NCBI GenBank assembly: GCA_903813345.2
Contig: CAIIXF020000003.1
Location: 19,608,931 to 19,672,930, forward strand
Length of the DNA: 64,000 bases
Source of the DNA: Owenia fusiformis
Taxonomy: Eukaryota > Annelida > Polychaeta > Sabellida > Oweniidae
Reading direction: 5' to 3'
The notes under the pieces are model-generated. The model searched no databases and had not been told where the DNA came from. It worked only from the letters and a program-made list of their open reading frames with translations. Shown in pieces: positions 47,201 to 52,200 of this stretch (its first letter is position 1; each line of letters starts with the position of its first letter). Position numbers and translations under genes: made by a program.

Positions 47201-47540
47201 TTGAACATTAAACCAGTTGGACTCTCAAATATGTCCGTTTGTCAAAAGTGTCCCACTAACATAGATGTTCCACTTCTAGGTTACAAGTTTCTTTGTACTT
47301 AGTAATTCCCTTCCTTTTAGACTAAAGACATGACTTTTTTACAATTATGTCTATGAATCTTAAGAATACGATTTAGCTTAAGCCAACTATAAAATTTACA
47401 AAATGATTAAGATGATTTAGATTAAAGTAAGACAATGTATTGTGATTGGACAAAACATATTTTTACTAATCTTACCTCTTAGTTCTTTGTGATGTTATTC
47501 CCAGCTTGGCAGCAAGTCTCTCTATCTGTGATCCATCCAT
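20211..47540 (-). CDS. ORC6: Origin recognition complex subunit 6, 7 exons
   Basis: ORC6 helps load the origin recognition complex and licenses DNA replication. Coding exons on the minus strand: 47540-47476, 47070-46932, 46244-46081, 45662-45558, 44855-44743, 20751-20677, 20332-20211. All are GT-AG with compatible phases; total 260 residues against 252 in human. Exons 1-5 encode the TFIIB-like cyclin-box domain (IERLAAKLGI, AVICLDLAAQ, VIKLSGTTKKMYTASYKILE, LKDLAVKFGC, PLFQSAALYTACK, KVDKQKMVE). Exon 7 has the C-terminal ORC3-binding helix EDYEVWKKRILENARKA, with the Tyr altered in human Meier-Gorlin syndrome retained. Intron 5 (20752-44742) contains the tandem gene array in antisense, and intron 4 starts with a splice-donor minisatellite. 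A TTTCAG 4 nt before the ATG suggests an upstream non-coding exon. Exon 5 has a weak donor (GTTTGT) and reading through it would give a 222-residue form ending at 44660. Confidence 0.94.
20752..21374. other. Promoter-side flank of array copy 1
   Basis: This joins ORC6 exon 6 to the first array gene. Between about 21170 and 21345 are four loose copies of a TTTTAAACTGTCTGATGTCA motif, the simplest version of the promoter minisatellite upstream of later copies. Confidence 0.6.
21375..21382 (+). promoter_or_regulatory. TATA box, array copy 1
   Basis: TATAAATA in a conserved ACAGTATAAATATTGT context, 87 bp before the ATG. Confidence 0.75.
21462..21860 (+). CDS. Array copy 1, intact 132-aa coiled acidic-tail protein
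   Basis: Family unknown to me. It is intronless with ATG at 21462 in the context CACAATGG; an in-frame TTG further upstream is not used because all other copies start at the homologous ATG. Residues about 22-110 are heptad-like and rich in L, A, K, Q and M (EQLDVAYRKFTRACDQLLL, then HRYSLRLQISTLSNMKMMFY), suggesting a helical bundle or coiled coil. Residues 112-132 form an acidic tail with DSDDESEYSFFEADEEDEM, good casein kinase 2-like sites. The N-terminus is the most diverged of the family (SYTLQGYKAYG). It is the copy nearest ORC6 exon 6 and may be close to the founder. No signal peptide or membrane segment. A histone-type stem-loop follows at 21912. Not a histone: no histone fold, no basic tail. 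Confidence 0.85.
   Translation: MDSYTLQGYKAYGVPERDSSPDLDQTTEQLDVAYRKFTRACDQLLLIDDKAKMVELRYQRAKLHQREAHRYSLRLQISTLSNMKMMFYHYATEMAAVVEDLKSKVDQMKTQDSDDESEYSFFEADEEDEMSE
21912..21927 (+). terminator. Histone-type 3' stem-loop, copy 1
   Basis: GGTCCTTTTCAGGACC fits the histone mRNA stem-loop pattern (6-bp GG...CC stem, TTTC loop), preceded by GAAA and followed by ATCCA. ACAAAAGAGAAA at 21939-21950 resembles the U7 snRNA-binding downstream element. It starts 51 nt after the stop codon. A variant poly(A) signal ATTAAA follows immediately. Confidence 0.85.
23099..23106 (+). promoter_or_regulatory. TATA box, array copy 2
   Basis: TATAAATA, centred in the inverted repeat ACAGTATAAATACTGT, 86 bp before the ATG. 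Confidence 0.8.
23185..23583 (+). CDS. Array copy 2, intact 132-aa protein
   Basis: Same family as copy 1, with the standard N-terminus MDSYSMQEAEAYGVPERD. Distinctive changes are N for D in TTEQLNVAYRK, K for Q in KLHKREAHRY, and a Trp in the tail (EADEWDEMSE). Intronless, 132 codons; promoter minisatellite, TATA box and stem-loop all present. Function unknown. Confidence 0.85.
   Translation: MDSYSMQEAEAYGVPERDNGLDLEQTTEQLNVAYRKFTRACDQLLLIDDKAKMVELRYQRAKLHKREAHRYSLRLQLSTLSNMKMMFYHYATEMAAVVEDLKSKVDQMKTQDSDDESEYSFFEADEWDEMSE
23636..23651 (+). terminator. Histone-type 3' stem-loop, copy 2
   Basis: Perfect GGTCCTTTTCAGGACC with ATCCA after it and ACAAAAGAGAAA about 12 nt further on. The 5' flank is GAAG instead of GAAA. 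Confidence 0.85.
24506..24513 (+). promoter_or_regulatory. TATA box, array copy 3
   Basis: TATAAATA in ACAGTATAAATACTGT, 88 bp before the ATG. Confidence 0.8.
24594..24992 (+). pseudogene. Array copy 3, nonsense-truncated (110 aa, tail lost)
   Basis: The first 110 codons are intact and standard. CAG has become TAG at 24924-24926, just before the acidic tail, while the frame downstream stays open to the normal stop at 24990-24992. The product would keep the helical region and lack the tail. Stem-loop and TATA are intact, so it may still be expressed as a tail-less form; it could equally be a young pseudogene. Confidence 0.8.
25045..25060 (+). terminator. Histone-type 3' stem-loop, copy 3
   Basis: Perfect GGTCCTTTTCAGGACC, GAAA before it, ATCCA after it, ACAAAAGAGAAA downstream. 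Confidence 0.85.
25411..26644 (-). mobile_element. 1.2-kb retrocopy insertion with 14-bp target duplication
   Basis: CAGTTATCAAAGAT occurs at 25411-25424 and 26631-26644. The unoccupied site is present in another unit at about 37498-37511. The left end of the insert is T-rich (TTTTTTTATTTTTTTTA), which is a poly(A) tail on the minus strand. This is the hallmark of L1-like retrotransposition of an RNA. The insert contains a broken minus-strand reading frame and no reverse transcriptase. Confidence 0.8.
25788..26529 (-). pseudogene. Frameshifted reading frame within the retrocopy
   Basis: The first part runs from ATG at 26529 to a stop at 26299 (starts MIPKIVEHLISELQEEGCIL). The second frame is open from about 26306 to 25788, so the two overlap and look like one frame of about 245 residues broken by a single indel near 26300. 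The second half is rich in T, D, N and K, with TSTQTDNK-like repeats. I do not recognise the protein. It is likely a processed pseudogene of a host gene or part of a non-LTR element. Confidence 0.5.
27271..27278 (+). promoter_or_regulatory. TATA box, array copy 4
   Basis: TATAAATA in ATAGTATAAATACTGT, 86 bp before the original ATG. Confidence 0.75.
27357..28357 (+). pseudogene. Array copy 4, split by a MITE after the fourth codon
   Basis: The original ATG is at 27357 (MNSY...), then about 600 bp of transposon interrupts the frame. The frame resumes at 27974 with an in-frame ATG (the Met of SMQEAEAYG) and runs to the normal stop at 28357, 127 codons. One odd residue is S for L in MVESRYQRA. 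The tail is the ENDEDNEMSE type. Its promoter is separated from the remaining ORF and its stem-loop has a mutated loop, so I favour a dead copy. Confidence 0.8.
27371..27972. mobile_element. Foldback MITE inserted in array copy 4
   Basis: Long inverted arms of roughly 190 bp (from CCAGTGTC-TCATAGTATGTG on the left; ending CACACATACTATGACGACACTGG and then the outer end on the right). The right end is GGGACACCCTG next to TA, a mariner-type terminus CAGGGTGTCCC. The left arm lacks the outer 38 bp or so, and two host bases are missing, so the left end was deleted during or after insertion. Confidence 0.75.
28410..28425 (+). terminator. Histone-type 3' stem-loop, copy 4, mutated loop
   Basis: GGTCCTTTGCAGGACC: the stem is intact but the loop is TTGC instead of TTTC. 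The downstream element is ACAAAAGAGATA. Confidence 0.75.
29012..29019 (+). promoter_or_regulatory. TATA box, array copy 5
   Basis: TATAAATA in ACAGTATAAATACTGT, 86 bp before the ATG. The upstream minisatellite block is the shortest of the array. Confidence 0.8.
29098..29496 (+). CDS. Array copy 5, intact 132-aa protein
   Basis: Standard family member starting MNSYSMQEAEAYGVPERD; F replaces Y in LDVAFRKF. Tail is the EADEEDEMSE type. TATA box, short 5' leader, stem-loop and downstream element all intact. Function unknown. Confidence 0.85.
   Translation: MNSYSMQEAEAYGVPERDNSLDLEQTTEQLDVAFRKFTRACDQLLLIDDKAKMVELRYQRAKLHQREAHRYSLRLQISTLSNMKMMFYHYATEMAAVVEDLKSKVDQMKTQDSDDESEYSFFEADEEDEMSE
29549..29564 (+). 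terminator. Histone-type 3' stem-loop, copy 5
   Basis: Perfect GGTCCTTTTCAGGACC, preceded by TAAAG, followed by ATCCA and ACAAAAGAGAAA. Confidence 0.85.
30419..30426 (+). promoter_or_regulatory. TATA box, array copy 6
   Basis: TATAAATA in ACAGTATAAATACTGT, 86 bp before the ATG. Confidence 0.8.
30505..30903 (+). CDS. Array copy 6, intact 132-aa protein
   Basis: Starts MDSHSMQEAEAYG (H for Y). The tail has changed to FFEAVEADEISE, the least acidic of the intact copies. Helical region standard except E for D in VVEELKSK. All expression signals are intact. Confidence 0.85.
   Translation: MDSHSMQEAEAYGVPERDNSLDLEQTTEQLDVAYRKFTRACDQLLLIDDKAKMVELRYQRAKLHQREAHRYSLRLQISTLSNMKMMFYHYATEMAAVVEELKSKVDQMKTQDSDDESEYSFFEAVEADEISE
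30956..30971 (+). terminator. Histone-type 3' stem-loop, copy 6
   Basis: Perfect GGTCCTTTTCAGGACC with GAGG before it, ATCCA after it and ACAAAAGAGAAA downstream. Confidence 0.85.
31808..32293. mobile_element. 478-bp TTAA-flanked insertion (unit 6-7)
   Basis: TTAA at 31808-31811 and 32290-32293 flanks an insert (31812-32289) that splits the promoter minisatellite; other units have a single TTAA there. The ends are weakly inverted (AGGGACAAAGTGCG against ACAGGCAATGCGC). TTAA duplication fits a piggyBac-type MITE. An almost identical insert lies at 35762-36239. Confidence 0.7.
32643..32650 (+). promoter_or_regulatory. TATA box, array copy 7
   Basis: TATAAATA in ACAGTATAAATACTGT, 86 bp before the ATG. 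Confidence 0.8.
32729..33127 (+). CDS. Array copy 7, intact 132-aa protein
   Basis: Starts MNSYSMQEAEAYG; L for Q in RYLRAKLHQ; tail EADEEDEMSE. All expression signals intact although the promoter minisatellite is split by the TTAA insertion. Function unknown. Confidence 0.85.
   Translation: MNSYSMQEAEAYGVPERDNSLDLEQTTEQLDVAYRKFTRACDQLLLIDDKAKMVELRYLRAKLHQREAHRYSLRLQISTLSNMKMMFYHYATEMAAVVEDLKSKVDQMKTQDSDDESEYSFFEADEEDEMSE
33180..33195 (+). terminator. Histone-type 3' stem-loop, copy 7
   Basis: Perfect GGTCCTTTTCAGGACC, GAAA before, ATCCA after, ACAAAAGAGAAA downstream. Confidence 0.85.
34372..34379 (+). promoter_or_regulatory. TATA box, array copy 8
   Basis: TATAAATA in ACAGTATAAATACTGT, 86 bp before the ATG. 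Confidence 0.8.
34458..34853 (+). pseudogene. Array copy 8, pseudogene
   Basis: CGA has become TGA at 34635-34637 (codon 60), and the following AGAGAG-to-CTACTCC segment has deletions totalling 3 nt with local frame disruption. The distal frame with the acidic tail is otherwise preserved to the stop at 34851-34853. It could yield only a 59-residue fragment. TATA and stem-loop remain intact, so a transcript may persist. Confidence 0.88.
34906..34921 (+). terminator. Histone-type 3' stem-loop, copy 8
   Basis: Perfect GGTCCTTTTCAGGACC with ATCCA and ACAAAAGAGAAA after it, despite the broken ORF. Confidence 0.8.
35758..36243. mobile_element. 478-bp TTAA-flanked insertion (unit 8-9)
   Basis: The insert 35762-36239, between TTAA at 35758-35761 and 36240-36243, is nearly identical to the one at 31812-32289 and sits at the same point of the unit. 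It was copied along with a two-gene block and is not an independent insertion. Confidence 0.75.
36596..36603 (+). promoter_or_regulatory. TATA box, array copy 9
   Basis: TATAAATA, here preceded by an extra AGT (AGTAGTATAAATACTGT), 86 bp before the ATG. Confidence 0.75.
36682..37080 (+). CDS. Array copy 9, intact 132-aa protein
   Basis: Starts MNSYSMQEAEAYG; G for E in TTGQLDVAY and D for E in HQRDAHRY; tail of the ENDEDNEMSE type. Expression signals present; its downstream U7-like element is changed (ATGAAAGAGAAA). Confidence 0.85.
   Translation: MNSYSMQEAEAYGVPERDNSLDLEQTTGQLDVAYRKFTRACDQLLLIDDKAKMVELRYQRAKLHQRDAHRYSLRLQISTLSNMKMMFYHYATEMAAVVEDLKSKVDQMKTQDSDDESEYSFFENDEDNEMSE
37133..37148 (+). 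terminator. Histone-type 3' stem-loop, copy 9
   Basis: Perfect GGTCCTTTTCAGGACC, GAAA before, ATCCA after. The downstream purine element reads ATGAAAGAGAAA. Confidence 0.82.
37774..38182. mobile_element. 409-bp inverted-repeat MITE in the array
   Basis: Arms of about 55 bp beginning (A)GGGGAGGCATCAAAAG, inverted at 37774 and 38182, flanked by TA on both sides (37772-37773, 38183-38184). It interrupts the promoter minisatellite between copies 9 and 10. The minus-strand open frame inside is not gene-like. Confidence 0.75.
38327..38334 (+). promoter_or_regulatory. TATA box, array copy 10
   Basis: TATAAATA in ATAGTATAAATACTGT, 88 bp before the ATG. Confidence 0.75.
38415..38813 (+). CDS. Array copy 10, intact 132-aa protein
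   Basis: Closest to the family consensus: MDSYSMQEAEAYGVPERD start, standard helical region, ENDEDNEMSE tail. Expression signals intact. Function unknown. Confidence 0.85.
   Translation: MDSYSMQEAEAYGVPERDNSLDLEQTTEQLDVAYRKFTRACDQLLLIDDKAKMVELRYQRAKLHQREAHRYSLRLQISTLSNMKMMFYHYATEMAAVVEDLKSKVDQMKTQDSDDESEYSFFENDEDNEMSE
38866..38881 (+). terminator. Histone-type 3' stem-loop, copy 10
   Basis: Perfect GGTCCTTTTCAGGACC, GAAA before, ATCCA after, ACAAAAGAGATA downstream. Confidence 0.83.
39200..39535. other. Unmatched insert between array copies 10 and 11
   Basis: About 330 bp here has no counterpart in other units. No terminal repeats, target duplication or ORF were seen. Confidence 0.4.
40003..40010 (+). 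promoter_or_regulatory. TATA box, array copy 11
   Basis: TATAAATA in ACAGTATAAATACTGT, 86 bp before the ATG of a pseudogene. Confidence 0.75.
40089..40491 (+). pseudogene. Array copy 11, pseudogene at the array edge
   Basis: The fourth codon is TAG (40098-40100), and a 4-nt insertion near 40205 (CAGGCAGGGC for CAGGGC) shifts the frame. The distal part still encodes the conserved helical region and an ENDEEAEMSE tail. Its stem-loop has lost one base and the U7-like element is degraded, so both coding and 3'-end signals have decayed. Confidence 0.88.
40544..40558 (+). terminator. Degenerate 3' stem-loop, copy 11
   Basis: GGTCCTTTCAGGACC, one T short of the family sequence, so the 6-bp stem with 4-nt loop cannot form. 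The following GCAAAATTAGAT no longer matches the purine element. Confidence 0.75.
40660..42770. mobile_element. 2.1-kb composite insertion at the distal array edge
   Basis: Array sequence stops near 40658 (GATATTCTAATGTA) and resumes near 42771 (GTAGAAATTCCC). Between them lie a TATG run, a GATAGGAAG simple-sequence tract (about 40850-41050), three copies of a 110-bp block starting CGCCATAACTTCC (41125, 41265, 41735), and a retrotransposon fragment. CCAGAT-CTGG inverted pieces occur at 40771 and 42187. Boundaries are approximate. Confidence 0.55.
42337..42750 (-). mobile_element. Non-LTR retrotransposon polymerase C-terminal fragment
   Basis: An open frame of 137 codons reads FKLLTGEHMLNCKYRG, then CTMCDSFETETVEHFLFYC, a CX2C...HX4C knuckle typical of the region after the reverse transcriptase domain in non-LTR elements. 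The catalytic domain is absent, so this is a 5'-truncated relic inside the composite insertion. Confidence 0.65.
42816..44742. other. ORC6 intron 5, proximal part
   Basis: Open frames at 42760-42993 (plus) and 43868-44215 (minus) show no family features. TTTGACCTT-rich sequence lies at 43280-43400. An imperfect inverted TGTGCTCACACAG / CTCACTGTGTGAG pair at 43179 and 43901 hints at an old element. Nothing firm was recognised. Confidence 0.4.
45020..45560 (-). repeat. 20-bp minisatellite built on the ORC6 exon 4 splice donor
   Basis: On the ORC6 sense strand the unit is GCAAGTAAGTGTCATTCATT or GCAAGTAAGTTCCAGTCATT, about 26 copies. Each intact unit contains AAGTAAGT, a consensus 5' splice site. 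The unit next to exon 4 is the authentic donor (GCAA|GTAAGT at 45558/45557). The array starts at the exon edge and continues into intron 4. Confidence 0.9.
45663..47475. other. ORC6 introns 1-3 with dispersed repeats
   Basis: Exons 2 (46932-47070) and 3 (46081-46244) lie here. Intronic repeats include a 46282-46409 ATGTCACCACC-ended element, and GTGTTCCACTT / ACACCTGTGGTACC-like blocks at about 46410-46560 and 47115-47290 that recur at 51800-51985. Sequence at about 45880-46000 resembles the interior of the 55714-55905 MITE. Confidence 0.5.
46282..46409. mobile_element. Short ATGTCACCACC-ended element, reverse copy
   Basis: Starts ATGTCACCACC, contains the NNCCAAATGCCAACTGCCAAA block in reverse orientation to the 15093 copy, and ends GGTGGTAGTAACAT. 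Confidence 0.5.
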
Positions 47541-49291
47541 GTCACTGAAAAGACACAACTAAATTGCATGTTTATTTTGTACTCCATACACTGTAATTGA
47601 TATATTCATTGTGCTACAGCCCCGATAAAATTTTCACCGAAATATTTTTAAAATGTTACATGCAGTTTTAGTGCAATGTAATGATTTGAATAGCAACATG
47701 CATGTAGTCACACATGTACACTGGAAAGTTTACCTCGTCCTAATGGCATAATTGTGTGAAACTACCAGAATTTTGATTCAAAAATGCTAGAAAGGAAATT
47801 TAAGCAGGCTAGATAAGCTTTCCAATAATGTGCTGATTTATCGCATCCTACGACCCCTTTAGATTGTGGTCGTAGGCCCGATTCATTAGTAAGCCTGTGT
47901 TTCTACAATGCCGGAGAATGAACTATGCATTGCACACATAAATGACCTACCTCGATACATTCCTGAGTATTTTAGAATTCTTTTTATATAGTTGAATCGC
48001 AAATTGTATGGGTTTATCGGCAGAACGAAGATATTTTCGTTTTTGATAGCAATATTTGTGTGTAGGTTCAACCATCAAATTCCTCCATTCAGTTCCCGGC
48101 ATGCACCAGTCATAAGGGAAATCCCTGGGGAATTCCCCTTCCGACATTTTGAAAATTGCTGAGATATTTCCGATGTAAAAACTAAAATCTCTTCGTTCTG
48201 ACGATAAACCCATACAATTGGCGATCTAACAACATAAAAAGAATTTTAAAATACTCTGGAATGTATCGAGGTAGGTCATTTAATAGCGCAATGCGTAGTT
48301 CATTCTCCGACATCGCTCACAAAGAGAGAGCATGGAGAGAGTTATGAACACCAGAATACATTCCTGCCATTATTTTTCCAAAGTGTCATTGTGTCATTCT
48401 CTTATTTTGTTTGATTTCTCTTTCTGTCAGTATATGATATATTTTTGGAGTATTAAGGCCAGGGTGCATGTTCAGAATTTTTCTGCATTCCTCAATTGAG
48501 TCACAAGTTGTTTTTCAAACAGAAATCACTCCTTGCCCATTTTGTCTACATCTTCCAGTTTTGCACAAAGAGTGCACTTATGTGCCTAGAAAAGACTGAT
48601 GTGAAGATTTGTTTTGTGAAATCGCGGAAATGGAAAGGTCATCTTTGGGAAATCTCCCCCCCCCCCCCCTGGTCCAATCAGCTTTCGCCGACATCCCCTG
48701 AATGTGTTCATCAGTTGAGAAACAACGCAAATTATGAACGCAGTGGCGAATGGCCAGACTACATCATTCTGTATAACAGTTTATTTAGAGATGCAATATT
48801 GCAGAATGGTCCTAAAATTCCCGGGTTTGAATTGTTGACTGGCTTATTTTTTAGGCTTGATTGGCTCGCAAAAAAGTGATTTTGAAAAAGATATGAACCA
48901 AATTGTAGATACTAAAATTGAAACTAGCATTTCAGTTTCACAGGAATTCAAATTATTTATGCTTATATCTTCATAAACATTACCTACCATCGCTATAAAA
49001 TATTGATAGATTTGAGTGTTTGAAACTTATTTTCTTACCTCTTCTTTTGAAGAACTCCTTGTCTTTGACGAGTGAGTTCCCCTTACAGAGATCCCTAGAA
49101 CTATTTAACGGGACTTGAAGTGTAGAAGCTAGTTTTACATAATAAAAAATCAAAGGAATCCTAAACAACCCGTTATTTGACTTGAAACAACTTGAAATTT
49201 ATTGTAGAGCAGCCTAGTATAACTCTTCAAATTAGAGGAAAATAAAGAATTTCAAAGCGAGGCTGTCAAAATATTTTTTAAATATTTCAAA
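47541..49291. other. ORC6/CIBAR1 divergent intergenic region
   Basis: The two genes are head-to-head, 1.75 kb apart by start codons. Most of the middle is occupied by a foldback element (47909-48313). The open frame at 48496-48879 is not recognised. Promoter elements could not be placed. Confidence 0.45.
47909..48313. mobile_element. 405-bp foldback element upstream of ORC6
   Basis: Arms of about 130 bp (47909-48040 and 48185-48313) are inverted copies sharing GGAGAATGAACTA, AATGACCTACCTCGATACAT and ATTGTATGGGTTTATCG. A minus-strand frame (47947-48213) spans both arms and the 140-bp centre and ends in CGAG|GTAGGT, a possible splice donor. It could be an untranslated first exon region of ORC6; no family was recognised. 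Confidence 0.65.
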
Positions 49292-52200
49292 ATGAACAGG
49301 AATAATGCAGAAATTCGAGCAAGGTAGGCGAATATATTATACCTCTATGAGATACTATCATTACACATTGTTTATAGGAGCTAAACACGGCCACTTTTTG
49401 AAGATTGTGGTCTCTAAGAGAATATACCTCGTTTTATCAAACTTATATTTTCTTTGAGAGTCACTGAGCGATGTGATGGCTGTCCATCGAACTTCGACTT
49501 TCCGTTAATTTGCCCCACAATAGCCAAAGGATGAAGTAAGCCCTCATGTCGAAGTTTGACTGACGGCTCTTATTTTAGGCTAGGTATAGTCCGTCCAACT
49601 GTCCCGCAATTTGCCTAATTGTCACACACTTGCTGGAAAATTTGAAGTCACACCAGTTATTTTTGCATGACAAAATATGTCACGCAAATACGCATTTTAC
49701 CTGATTATGGTCAAGCAAAAGTATTCCTGTAGAAAAACTTCCAAAAAGTGATCGCCGACACACCACAAAACTGAACGCAGAAAAAAAAAACGAACGCATT
49801 TCGTTCTGACTTTCACGCGTATACCATATATGTCATGCATTTTGACAGAATGGGAGCGTAGCGAGAGCGAAAATTTTGAGGTGTCCAAAATTTAGTTACA
49901 TGCAATAAAATTTGAACCAAGGTCCTTAAAATGTGGGCCAAGGTGTTCAGATTTGGGCCAGGGTGTCCAAAATTTGAAGAAAGGTGTTCAACATTTGTAA
50001 GTCACTCATGTTAGGTGTTCCCAAGTTGACAGGCCTGATAGTCCAACAACGTTAGACATAGTCTGGGGCCTCGTTTCTTATCTGACATGTCTTAGGCCTG
50101 ACTAGGTCTAACCTCCATCGTCATTTTGTCATAAGCGCGTATAGATCAATGGCGTAGCGTCATATACGCATAAAACGCCATGGCGTACTCTCAAAATTTA
50201 GAGAAAAGTTGATTTTTAGATTGATTATGCCCACAATTTAAACATGGATACAATTAGTCAATATTAAGTCCAAATTTCGTATTTTAAAACGCTTCAACAG
50301 CAATCTCATTTTCAAATTATCTTTGGGAGAAAACCCACCGCCAAACCCCCTTCAAAGATTGTTAGCTTCTCTCACTCGTGGCGTATACTCACAAAATACC
50401 CACGCTACGCCACTGTAGATAATAGTTCCACCTGTTCTGACAAGCGGAACTAATTAACCCTAATAAGAAAATATTATGACAGAAATAATGTGATGAAAGC
50501 AAGCATATATACCTTATGAATACAAGTATCATCCAGTATTCCCCTGTGTTGTTGATGATGGATACATTCAGAAGTATTCAAGACAGCTTTCAAAAATTTG
50601 GTTGAGGTTACGATAACATCTAAATGGCAAATCTGAAATCATGTACCCGAAACACCGTAAGTATGTACTCTAAACAAGTCGCATGTTATTCTCCATTTAA
50701 TATTCCCTTGAATACACTTAATGAGACGATTATCAATTTATTATACTCAATGGGTGTGATAGTTATCAACATACTATTCTGAGATACTTTGCTGGGAGTC
50801 CGTCCATTGAGGTGTTATGCCCAACATTTTGTCTATAAGATAAAACAATTGTCACAGAATATTGATAACAATCTGTTTCATTTTTTATTAATCGCCGGCA
50901 AAGAGACCGAAAACTATTTTCCAGGTTTACAAAAGTTCCATCTGTAGAATATTTTCATCTTGATAATTTAGTACTCTTAATGTCTAAATGTTTTTAGGTA
51001 ATCAAGGTCAATCAAGTCCACATCATCATATGACTTATTTAATAGGTAAACATGGTATTATGGTTAGATAGGGTATAGGGGGTAGAGAACTAGTGAAAAG
51101 TTATGTATTACTGTATATATGATTATATACTTTTGAGTTGAGATTCTGAATTTTTGTGTTGATTTAAAAGTGGTTTGTGTTTTTACAGCTTTATTGGTAC
51201 CAAGGTGTATTTATTCTTTCATTCAACAATAACATCCTTGTTTTTTTCTTTTCTTTTTAGCATTTATTTATGTCTTTTGGCACAATTTGTCCCCAGGAGT
51301 AATTAGCAGCTGTAACAACCCTGGATAGCAAGGTGAAGCATCAGTATTGGGATCTAAGGATCATGGGTTCAATTCCCAGACTGGGCGTTAAATTTAGCAC
51401 ACTTTCTTTCAAGTTCTGTATCTGGCTTCTTGTTATACTATGATAATTAGTCATTACCCTGGGGCGCCCTTGGGTCAAGCACAAACTTACATATTCACTA
51501 CATCAACATCCCAAATATGGTTCTCTCATTTGTATAGGTGTCTGACTTTGTCCCATATTTGCAAATCATCTTGAATGTTCAAGGCAATGAACATGATAGC
51601 CTAGAGGACTATCAGTAGATGGCATAGAATTTAGTGGTCTAGTTTATCAACAGTAACATAATTTTGCTTCAAAAATAGATTGCATTTGTGATGCTGAACA
51701 AAAAAAAATTGATATTGAATCTTCTCTCATTTAGAGAAAAAAAAATATTGGTTTGATTAATGTTACAGTTGTTTGATAAGTGCCCACTAATGATCTGCCA
51801 TATACAGTAGAACCTGTGTAAATGGAACCCCCTTTGGACCACAAAAAGTGTTCCACTTGGGAGGTGTTCCACTTACAGAGGTTCATTAACATGGAGTAGA
51901 TAGGCCATGAGACTTTAAAAACACTGTTCCAATTGTGAGGCTTTCCACTTACAGAGGTGTTCCACTTAGCAGGTTCTACTGTTCATAAGTCCTCACAATC
52001 ATGAGTTTGATTCAAGCGCATACATCAATATATTTGTAATTTACAGGGTGACCCAAAAAAAAATGCAACCCTCCATTTCTTCAATATTTTTCTTAAATGG
52101 AGGTAAATTGCTCTGAGATTTGGCACACAAGAACTTCATTCAATGTGGGATCCTCTGGCAAAGTTTTAATAACGATAGTCTTATATTGATTGAGTTATGG

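Noticed and set aside
48496-48879. Plus-strand 127-codon frame between ORC6 and CIBAR1
   Set aside because: Contains a poly-C tract and no family features; judged chance.
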